Below are positions 38,873 to 46,954 of a stretch of 64,000 nucleotides of DNA, in pieces; within the stretch, counting starts at the first letter, position 1, and each line of letters opens with the position of its first letter. The notes beneath the pieces were generated by a model. It worked only from the letters and a program-made list of their open reading frames with translations, did not search any database and was not told the DNA's origin. Position numbers and translations under genes: made by a program. The DNA is from Kitasatospora phosalacinea (GTDB taxonomy: Bacteria > Actinomycetota > Actinomycetes > Streptomycetales > Streptomycetaceae): assembly GCF_030268885.1 (NCBI RefSeq), contig NZ_BSSA01000025.1, positions 1-64,000 on the forward strand, written 5' to 3'.

Positions 38873-41800
38873 GTGAGTGACGCTGTCGCGTGGCCGTCGG
38901 CCGTCGAGGGGTGGGCGGCCTCGATCGCCGCCGACGGCCCCGGGGAGCGGGGGCTCGCGACCGTCGCCGCCCCGGTCGCGGTGGTGGTGGCGCGGGAGGC
39001 GATCTTCCACGCGCACGCGGTGGCGCCGGAGAAGTCGCTCGCGGTGGGGCACGTCGAGTCGCTGGCCAACGCGTTCACCGCCGCCGACCCCGACGGGGTG
39101 GGGGCGCTGCTCGACTTCTGGCACTTCGCCTGGACGGGCCGGTTCGCCACCGGGGCGTTCCTCTCCGACGAGGCGCTGCCGCACGCGTTGAAGCTGCTGC
39201 TGCAGCCGATCGTCTCGGCGGGCGGCCGACCGGCCCTGCAGGCGGCGCAGAGCGGGCTGCTGCACGAGGCGCGGCGCCGGCTCACCGCGGAGGTGCAGGA
39301 GGCGGCGGCGGCCAACCGCGTGATGGGGCGGGAGCTGTTCCTGCGGCCGCTGCAGGCGTTCACGGAGGAGGGGCCCGAGAGCTGCCTGCTGCTGGTCAGG
39401 TCGCCCGCCGACGCGGTCAAGTCGATCAACAACGCCCTGCTGAAGCCGCTGACCATGGGCGGCGTCCGCTACCAGCAGACCATCGACACCGCCGCCCGGG
39501 TCGCCGCCCGGATGCGCGAGGTGGTGGACCTGACCGACCTGGTGCGGCAGTCCCCGCCCCCGGCGGCGGTCCGTCCCGGCGCCGACGAGACGGACCGACT
39601 CCCCTCGCCCGCCCGCGCGTTGCTGCCCCTGGTGCTGCTCGACCTGGCCGAGGGGGAGCCCGTCCCCTTCGACGTCCAGCCGGTGCTGGACCTGCTGGAG
39701 GAGCACCTGGCGCCGCTGGACACCGAGGAGGCGCTCCGTCCCGCGCTGGCCCTGGGCGAGACCGGCCGCACCGGCGGCGTGGTGGCCGAGGCGCAGACCC
39801 ACCTGGCGTCGATCCGCAGCCGCCTCGACGGCGTCGCCCGGCACGTCGGGGACAGCCCCGAACTGCTGGAACTCCTCGAGGAGGTCCGGGCCGAGGTCGT
39901 CCGCGGCCGGACCGGGCAGGTCGAGTCGTTCCTCGAACTCGCCCGCCCGCTGGTGCAGCGCGGCCGCCGCCTGGAACGGACCAGGGCCCTCAACGAACGG
40001 CTCGCCGAACTGGGCGCGGGCGGTGCCGAGCCCGACGACGAGGAGCAGGGCGGCGAGGCGGGCGCCGCGGCGGCCCGCCTGGCGGCGATCGTCGACACCG
40101 CGCAGCGCACCCCGGACGAGGAGGCCGCCTCCCAACTGCTGGACATGGTCGAGGAGATGGTCCAGCAGCTGGCCCCGGTGCGCAGCGCCCGCCGCCCCGC
40201 CGCGGGCGGCGCCGCCTCCTTCAAGGTGCCGCCCGTCGTGCTGCAGGTGGAACTGCTGGAGGACCCGTGGCACCCGATGCTGGCCCGGGCCCTGCGCAGC
40301 GCCGCCGACCCGAGGCGGGCCGCCGAACTCTTCGAGGAACTGGCCGCCACCGGCTCCGGACCGGTGCACCGGGCCGGAGCGGTGTGCGCCCTGGGCTGGT
40401 CGGTCCTCGACGGGCGCCCCGAGGACGCCCTCCGGCAGCACGGCCGGTTCGCCGGGCTGCTCGGCCGCTCGGCCGCCTCGTACTGGAACGAGGGCTGCGC
40501 CCGCGCCGCCCTGGGCGACCTCGACGGGGCGGTGGCCGCCTTCGACGCCGTCGCCCGGCTGGGGGACAGCCCGCCGCACCTGGCCGTGCAGCCCGTCCTG
40601 GACCTCTACCGGGCCGCCGGGCACCCCTGCCCGTTCCGCCCGCCGCCCAAGGGCGGGACCCCGCCGGACGTCCGGATCGACGTGCTCACCGCGCAGCGCT
40701 TCGAGGTCACCGCCAAGCAGCTGAGGCTCAACGGCCGCACCCCCGACGCCGAACTCCTCCTGGAGGCCCTCACCGAGGTGGCGCCGATGGCGCCCGGCCG
40801 TTCGCTGCTGATGAAGATCTACCGGGAGGAGCACCGCCTGGGCGACGCCGAGCGCTTCGTGGCCCGGATGAGCGCCCGCGGCGCCGTCGACTGGATGCTC
40901 GAGTTCGACCTCGCCCTGGTCGCCGTCGACAGCGGCGACACCCGCCGGGTCGAGGAACTGCGCGCCCAGCTGGCCCGCTCCGGAGCCCCCGCCCAGCACC
41001 TGCAGCAGCTCGACCGCCGGATCGCGAACTCCGGACGCCCCGCGAGCGCCCCCGTCCCGCCGCCCCGGAGCGGGCCCGCCCGCGCGCAGGACCCCGCCCT
41101 GCCGCCGGTCCTGCTGCACGAGGACCTGCTGCTGCCGGCCTCCGACACCCTGCCGGAGGGGCTGCGGGCCGCCCTGGTCCGCACCGACAGCCCGCTGGAG
41201 GCCGCGCACGCCTTCGCCGCCTGGTCCGCGGACGCCCCCGGCCCCGCGGCCCGGGCCGCCGCCGCGGCGTGCGCCGTCGGCTGGGCCTGCCGGGCGGGCG
41301 GCGCGGACCTGGCCGTCGACTGGGCGGACACCCTGCTGCCCCCCGACCCGTCCGGCTGGATGCTGTGGAACCGGGCCTGCGCCCTCGCCCTGTCCCAGGA
41401 CGCGGAGGGGGCCGCCCGGGTCCTGGAACAGGCCCTCGACGGCGGTGACCAACCGCCCGCGGCCGTGTGGCCGCTGGCGGCGAAGTTCCTCGCCGCGGCC
41501 GGCCGCCCGGTGCCGCCGCCCGCCCACGGCGCCACCGCCTCCGGCCCCCGCCCGCTGGTCCGGATCGCCAGCAGCACCGTCCAGCAGTACGAGTCGCTGG
41601 CGAAGAAGCTGCACACGGCCGACCGCCGGGCCGACGCGGAGGCACTGCTGCGCGCCCTGGTGGAGGCGGCCCCCCGGGCCCCGGGCCGACTGCTCCTCAT
41701 GCGGATCTGGCGCGAGGCCCGCCGCCTGGACGACGCGCTCGACCTGGTCGCCCGGCGCCGCGCCCTCGGCGAGGAGGACTGGCGGCTGTGCTACGAGGCG

Positions 41801-44800
41801 GGCCTGGTCGCCGTCGCGGCCGGACGGCAGAGCACCGCCCTGGACATGCGCCGGCGGGCCGTCCTGCTCGGCGGCCCCGTCGACTGGATCGCCCAGCTGG
41901 ACCGGCGGATCGGCGTCCCGGGCGGCCGCCCGGTCGCCCCGCCGACCGCCGGCAGCCACACCCCGTCGCCGGAGCAGCGCGTCGTCCAGTACGCCCTCAA
42001 CGGCCCGCAGTACAAGGCCGCGCTGCTCGAAGCGGTCCGACGGCTGCTCGACGAGCAGGGACCGGCCGCCCTGCTGCGGGTGGCCCGGCAGTTGGAGCAG
42101 ACCGCCCCGTGGGCCTGCCTGACCCTCCTCGGCCTGGTGGTCGACCGGGTCGCCGAGCAGCCCGACCACGAACTCCCGGCCGGACTCGTCGAACAGACCC
42201 TGGCCGGCGGGGACGCCAAACTGGCCGAGCGCCTGGCCGCCGTCCTGGAGGAGCTCGGCGACCACGCGGAGGCCGCCAGGCTGCTGACCGAGGCCGCCGA
42301 GTGGTGCCGCCCCGCCCAGCTCCCGCGGATCTGGCACCGGGTGGTCGGGCTGCTGCGCGCCGCCGGACAGCACGGGGAGGCGGAACGGCTGGCCGCCGCC
42401 ACCAGGCCCCCGCTGCCCGACCTGCCGGTGCGGCCCGCCCCGGACCGGTCGGTGCCGCTCCGGCCGCGGCTCACCCACCTCGTGCCGTCCGCACCCGCGG
42501 ACGGCGGGACGTCCGCGCTGCACCGGGCGCAGGAGAGCGAGCAACTGCTCGGCCCCGCCGGGGCCGCCGACGCCTGGTGCGCCGCCGTGGAAGCGGGGCA
42601 CGTGGTCGCCTACCCGCACGCCCTGGGGGCCCTGGTGCTCGGCGAGCGGGCCGAAGAGGCCCTGGAGCTCTACCGGCGCCACGCGGACCGGCTCTGGATC
42701 GGGGCCGCGTCGGCCTGGAACGTCGCGGCCGCCTACGCCCGGCTGGGGCTGCTGGAGGCGGCGGCGGACACGCTGGAGCTGCAGGCCAGGATCAGCCACT
42801 GGACGGCCCCCGACCCCGAGGAGAAGGCCCAGCTGGAGCAGATCTTCCGCGCCCTGGGGCGGCCCTCGCCCGGCGGCCTGATCGCCGGGCGCAACGCCTC
42901 CACCCCGGTCGGCACCGCCCCGCCCGCGGCGCCCCGCCCGCCGGTCCGGGAGAGTCCGGAGCGGCCCGCGGACCCGCCCGCCGGCCCGCCCGCGGACCCG
43001 CTCGCCGACCCGGCCCGGGAGGCGCCCGCCGCCCCCGCCGCCCTGCCGCCCCGGGTCAAACCCGGCGAGTGGGAGGACCGCGCCACGGCCGAGGCCCTGC
43101 GCAGGAGACTGGTGCTCAGCGGCCCCGGATCGCCGGGCTTCGCGGAGCTGATCCGGGACGTGCGCACGCTCTGCTCCCCGCTGGTCGACGGCCTGGCCGG
43201 TGAGGCCGAGCGGTTCGTCCACCCCGCCGTGCGGTCGATCACCCCCGAGCACCTCGACCGGACGGTCCCCGCCGCCCGGGCCGCGTTCGTCGCGGGCCTG
43301 GAGGCGGCCGGGGCGGGGCGCTGGCACGAGGCGGAACGGGCCTGGCGCACGGCGTACGACGCGCAGCCGCGCAACGAGGTGATCGCGGCCGACCTCGCGC
43401 TGGCCCTGCTCCGCACCGGCCAGCCCGGCCTCGCCCGGCAGCTCGTCGACGGCTTCCTGTTCAGCACCGTCTTCATCCGCCCCCGCACCGCGACCGCCCA
43501 CGCCCTCGGCGGCAGCACGGCCGCCGTCGAGGAACTCGCCCGGATGCGCACCGAGGACCTCGGCCTGGGCCGGACCGAACTGGCGCTGGCCCAGGCCGGA
43601 CTCGAACTCCACCACCTGGAGGACCCGGGCGCCGCCGCCCGCACCCTGCTGTCCGTCGCCACCGAGCGCCCGCCCGGCCTCGGCCGGATGTTCGCGGTGG
43701 TGGCCCTGCTGCTCGGGCACGACGCCGGCGACGGCCCCCTGGTCGAGCAGGCGCACCGGTGCCTGGTCCGCCAGATGCCGCACGTCAACGAGATCGTGCA
43801 CCACGCGCTGCAGGCCCGCCGCCCCGACCACCTGATGCTGGTCCCCGGCCTGCTGCGCGGCGCCCACCTCGACAAGGTGGCCAACGCCCGCTCCGAGGAA
43901 CTGCGCCGCGACCAGCCCTCGCACCGCCGGCTGCGACTGATGCGCTCCCTGCTCGAACAGCGCCGGGGCACCTCGCCGGAGGCCCGCTGGCTGTACGCCC
44001 GGATGCTCTGGCAGGACGGGGACAGCCAGCAGGCCGCGCAGGCCTACCGGGAGGTGGCACTGGAACTGTCGGTGCGGCCCGGCCGGCCGAGGCTGGCCAC
44101 CGCCGTGGAGGAGTGGATCCAGGCGGCCCGCGGCAGCGGCGACCCGGCGGCGCACCGGGACGCCCTGGGCACCAAGCAGGACCTCGGCCTGCCCATGCGC
44201 ACCCGGGAGCTGGAGATCCTGCGCGGCGACGACGTCGCCCACGAGAGCCTGCTGCTCGACCTGAACGCGGAGGTGGCCGCCCTGGAGGCCGCCGACGTGG
44301 TGCAGGCGCCGCTGGAGACGGGGCACCGCCTGGAGCGGGTCGCGGAGTCGCTGCGCTCGGTGGCCCACGGCGGTCAGGACGTGGGGAACGTCGACCGGCT
44401 CGTCGAGGTCTGGAACCACCAGCTCGCCCAGGACATCACCGACGAGGAGGGCCGGGGCCGGCTGATGGCCCTGCGCCGACAGGCCCTCGACCTGTGCGGC
44501 CGGGTCGGCGACCCGACGCTGCGCGAGGTGGTGCGGCGGGTCAGCAAGGTCACCTACCGGCTGTGGGAGGAGTCCGGCCGCCTGCTGCTGCCGGCCCGGG
44601 TCGAGGCCGCGTTCACGGTCTCCGAGGCCGAGCTGTGGCGTCACGGCGAGGGCCCGCTGCACGTCCGCCTGACGGTGGAGCTGCAGGAGGACCACGGCCT
44701 GCTGCGGATCGACTGGAACGGTTCGCTGGACGTCGAGGTGGAGCTGCTCCGCGGCCGGCAGCAGGTCGTCTTCCGGGTCGACGAGCTGTGCGGCGTCGAC

Positions 44801-46954
44801 CGGGTGGAGCTCGACCTCGCGCTCTTCCGCCCCGGCGAGGACGCCCCGGAGAGCCTCAAGGTCGCGTACCCGGTGGAGGTCCGCTCGGAGCGGGGGCTGG
44901 GCGAGCACGGGTTCCATCCCAGCATCCCCGCCGACGAGCGGATGCACGTCCCCCGGGAGAGCGAGCTCGCCGAACTGCGCAACAACTACAGCAACCGGCG
45001 GGCCGCGACGGTGCGGTTCCTGCACGGGCCGCGGCAGGTCGGCAAGACCACGCTGGCCCGCTCGCTGACGGCCCACCCGCTCCCGGCCGACCCGGCCGAG
45101 TGGCCGCTGCCCGGCGTCGTCGCCGTGGACGTCAACGGGGAACTGTGGATCCCCGGCGAGAGCCCCCCGCTGTGGACGTGGCTCGCCGAGGTGATCGCCG
45201 ACCAGCTGGAGAAGTCCTGGCCGGCGGGCGTCCACCGCCCCGAGCGGCTGCCCGACAGCGGCCACGGCTTCCGCAAGTGGCTGACCGGGATCCGGTTCGA
45301 GGGCGTGGCCGAGTGGCGGCTGCTGCTGATGATCGACGAGTTCCAGCGGCTGCTCGACCGGGTGAAGGAGGCGGGGAAGTCGATCGCGCACCTGGGCGAC
45401 CAGCTGCGGGGGATGGCGGCCGACCCCGCCGTGCCGTTGCTGCTGCTGACCCTGGGCTCCTGCAGCTTCGAGAGCCTCAAGGCCAGGCTGGTGCCCCACG
45501 ACAGCACCCTCACCGACGAGATCAAGGCGTTCGCCGTCGGGTTCATGGAGCCCGACCAGGCCCGGATGATCTTCCGGCGCGGCTTCGACGACAGCATCCT
45601 CATCCAGCAGGCCGCGGTGGAGCGCCTGGTGGCGTACACCGGCGGCTACCCCTTCCACGTGCACTGCATGGGCGAGCGGCTGGCGACCCAGCTCGCCCAC
45701 CGCAGGGCCTCCATCCTCACCCCGGAGGACGTGGAGTTCGCGGCCCGGCTGCTGCTGGAGGACCCCGACGTCATCCGGCCGATCGCGGACCTGCAGGGCG
45801 AGCCCGGCATCGAGCGGGCCGTCTCCCACCTGCTGGAGCACGAGACCGTCCCGGACGAACCCACCATCGGCGACGACGCCGTGGAGATGGACACCGACCC
45901 GGAGGTCGACCGCGGCCTCGACCGGATCAAGGAACTCGGCCTGATCCGGCGCGACGGGCACAGCGACTGGGTGTGGTCCAACCTCCTGATCTACCGGTGG
46001 CTCAAGGAACGGCACGCCCGCCAGCAGCTCAGGGCCCGCCGCCGCGCCGCCGAACCGCCCGGCCCCGGCACCGCGCCGGAGCCGGAACCGCACCGGGACG
46101 AGGACCCGGCCGAGGCCCTGCGCCGGGCCGGTTTCGTCCTGGGCGAGGCGCTCGGGCACCAACTGGTCGACGGCTTCGCCGCCGCCCGGAAGGTGACCCT
46201 GAACGGCCGCGCCGCGGTGGCCAAACTGCTCAACCCCACCGGCGACCCGGACACCCGCGAGGCCCTGCAGGCCAGGTTCGACGCCCTGCAGGAGAGCGTG
46301 AGCAGCGGCGTGCCCCGGCTCCTGCGCGAGTGCGGCACGGTGCACGACAGGTGGTTCGTCTTCGAGTGGACGGAGGGCACCACCCTCGGCGACCGCGTCC
46401 GGCAGTACGACCGCCTGCGCTACGAGTGGCGGCAGGCCGTGGGCTGGGTGGTCGAGGCCGCGGACATCGTCGCCCGCGCCTACCGCGAGGGCGGCCTCAC
46501 CCACGGCGACCTCAAGCCGGACAACCTCGTCCTGGCCCCCGACGGCCGGGTGACGGTGCTGGACTGGGGCGGCGGCAACCTCGGCGGCCGGGTCAGCCCG
46601 GTCTTCGCCACCCAGTCCTGCGACGAGAACTACGCCTCCCCCGAACAGCGGACCCTCGACCTGGGCGAGCCGCGGGGCGTGCTCGCCGCGGACGACGCGT
46701 ACCTGCTGGCCGCCACCCTGTTCGAACTCGTGCACCCCGAGCGCAGGCGGTTCAGCCACTGCCGGGACGAGCCCCCGGACCCGTTCGAGCCGGACGGGCG
46801 CCCCCCGCTGGACGACCACTTCCGGGCCATCCGGCGGAACGCCGCACTGTCCCTGTCCGCGATCCTGCGCGAGGCGTTGAGCCCCGTCCCGGCCCACCGC
46901 TTCGACAGCGCCGAGGAGTTGGCCGCCGAACTGAGGAGCGTGCTCCGGACATGA
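38873..46954 (+). CDS. Giant helical-repeat / P-loop ATPase / Ser-Thr kinase protein (2693 aa)
   Basis: Domain order from the sequence: an unrecognised N-terminus (1-220); a long Ala/Leu-rich helical region with TPR-like spacing (about 220-1900); a beta-rich domain (about 1900-2025, HVRLTVELQEDHGLLRIDW); a P-loop ATPase with Walker A GPRQVGKTTLARSL near 2050 and Walker B LLLMIDEFQRLL near 2150, followed by a winged-helix-like end (LGLIRRDGHSDWVWSNLLIY); and a C-terminal protein kinase (about 2410-2690) with ATP lysine in AVAKLL, catalytic HGDLKPDN near 2543, DWG in place of DFG near 2563 and SPEQ for APE. Key kinase residues are intact. The start at GTG 38873 has a weak G-rich site. Its stop overlaps the next gene by 4 bp. 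Size and layout resemble STAND-type sensors; no named family is recognised. Confidence 0.8.
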   Translation: MSDAVAWPSAVEGWAASIAADGPGERGLATVAAPVAVVVAREAIFHAHAVAPEKSLAVGHVESLANAFTAADPDGVGALLDFWHFAWTGRFATGAFLSDEALPHALKLLLQPIVSAGGRPALQAAQSGLLHEARRRLTAEVQEAAAANRVMGRELFLRPLQAFTEEGPESCLLLVRSPADAVKSINNALLKPLTMGGVRYQQTIDTAARVAARMREVVDLTDLVRQSPPPAAVRPGADETDRLPSPARALLPLVLLDLAEGEPVPFDVQPVLDLLEEHLAPLDTEEALRPALALGETGRTGGVVAEAQTHLASIRSRLDGVARHVGDSPELLELLEEVRAEVVRGRTGQVESFLELARPLVQRGRRLERTRALNERLAELGAGGAEPDDEEQGGEAGAAAARLAAIVDTAQRTPDEEAASQLLDMVEEMVQQLAPVRSARRPAAGGAASFKVPPVVLQVELLEDPWHPMLARALRSAADPRRAAELFEELAATGSGPVHRAGAVCALGWSVLDGRPEDALRQHGRFAGLLGRSAASYWNEGCARAALGDLDGAVAAFDAVARLGDSPPHLAVQPVLDLYRAAGHPCPFRPPPKGGTPPDVRIDVLTAQRFEVTAKQLRLNGRTPDAELLLEALTEVAPMAPGRSLLMKIYREEHRLGDAERFVARMSARGAVDWMLEFDLALVAVDSGDTRRVEELRAQLARSGAPAQHLQQLDRRIANSGRPASAPVPPPRSGPARAQDPALPPVLLHEDLLLPASDTLPEGLRAALVRTDSPLEAAHAFAAWSADAPGPAARAAAAACAVGWACRAGGADLAVDWADTLLPPDPSGWMLWNRACALALSQDAEGAARVLEQALDGGDQPPAAVWPLAAKFLAAAGRPVPPPAHGATASGPRPLVRIASSTVQQYESLAKKLHTADRRADAEALLRALVEAAPRAPGRLLLMRIWREARRLDDALDLVARRRALGEEDWRLCYEAGLVAVAAGRQSTALDMRRRAVLLGGPVDWIAQLDRRIGVPGGRPVAPPTAGSHTPSPEQRVVQYALNGPQYKAALLEAVRRLLDEQGPAALLRVARQLEQTAPWACLTLLGLVVDRVAEQPDHELPAGLVEQTLAGGDAKLAERLAAVLEELGDHAEAARLLTEAAEWCRPAQLPRIWHRVVGLLRAAGQHGEAERLAAATRPPLPDLPVRPAPDRSVPLRPRLTHLVPSAPADGGTSALHRAQESEQLLGPAGAADAWCAAVEAGHVVAYPHALGALVLGERAEEALELYRRHADRLWIGAASAWNVAAAYARLGLLEAAADTLELQARISHWTAPDPEEKAQLEQIFRALGRPSPGGLIAGRNASTPVGTAPPAAPRPPVRESPERPADPPAGPPADPLADPAREAPAAPAALPPRVKPGEWEDRATAEALRRRLVLSGPGSPGFAELIRDVRTLCSPLVDGLAGEAERFVHPAVRSITPEHLDRTVPAARAAFVAGLEAAGAGRWHEAERAWRTAYDAQPRNEVIAADLALALLRTGQPGLARQLVDGFLFSTVFIRPRTATAHALGGSTAAVEELARMRTEDLGLGRTELALAQAGLELHHLEDPGAAARTLLSVATERPPGLGRMFAVVALLLGHDAGDGPLVEQAHRCLVRQMPHVNEIVHHALQARRPDHLMLVPGLLRGAHLDKVANARSEELRRDQPSHRRLRLMRSLLEQRRGTSPEARWLYARMLWQDGDSQQAAQAYREVALELSVRPGRPRLATAVEEWIQAARGSGDPAAHRDALGTKQDLGLPMRTRELEILRGDDVAHESLLLDLNAEVAALEAADVVQAPLETGHRLERVAESLRSVAHGGQDVGNVDRLVEVWNHQLAQDITDEEGRGRLMALRRQALDLCGRVGDPTLREVVRRVSKVTYRLWEESGRLLLPARVEAAFTVSEAELWRHGEGPLHVRLTVELQEDHGLLRIDWNGSLDVEVELLRGRQQVVFRVDELCGVDRVELDLALFRPGEDAPESLKVAYPVEVRSERGLGEHGFHPSIPADERMHVPRESELAELRNNYSNRRAATVRFLHGPRQVGKTTLARSLTAHPLPADPAEWPLPGVVAVDVNGELWIPGESPPLWTWLAEVIADQLEKSWPAGVHRPERLPDSGHGFRKWLTGIRFEGVAEWRLLLMIDEFQRLLDRVKEAGKSIAHLGDQLRGMAADPAVPLLLLTLGSCSFESLKARLVPHDSTLTDEIKAFAVGFMEPDQARMIFRRGFDDSILIQQAAVERLVAYTGGYPFHVHCMGERLATQLAHRRASILTPEDVEFAARLLLEDPDVIRPIADLQGEPGIERAVSHLLEHETVPDEPTIGDDAVEMDTDPEVDRGLDRIKELGLIRRDGHSDWVWSNLLIYRWLKERHARQQLRARRRAAEPPGPGTAPEPEPHRDEDPAEALRRAGFVLGEALGHQLVDGFAAARKVTLNGRAAVAKLLNPTGDPDTREALQARFDALQESVSSGVPRLLRECGTVHDRWFVFEWTEGTTLGDRVRQYDRLRYEWRQAVGWVVEAADIVARAYREGGLTHGDLKPDNLVLAPDGRVTVLDWGGGNLGGRVSPVFATQSCDENYASPEQRTLDLGEPRGVLAADDAYLLAATLFELVHPERRRFSHCRDEPPDPFEPDGRPPLDDHFRAIRRNAALSLSAILREALSPVPAHRFDSAEELAAELRSVLRT

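Noticed and set aside
38492..46897. A 2,801-codon open frame on the minus strand opposite the giant kinase-ATPase gene
   Set aside because: It is an antisense shadow produced by G/C-biased third positions: Gln/Val/Arg/Gly-rich, no domains, while the plus strand has clear Walker and kinase motifs.
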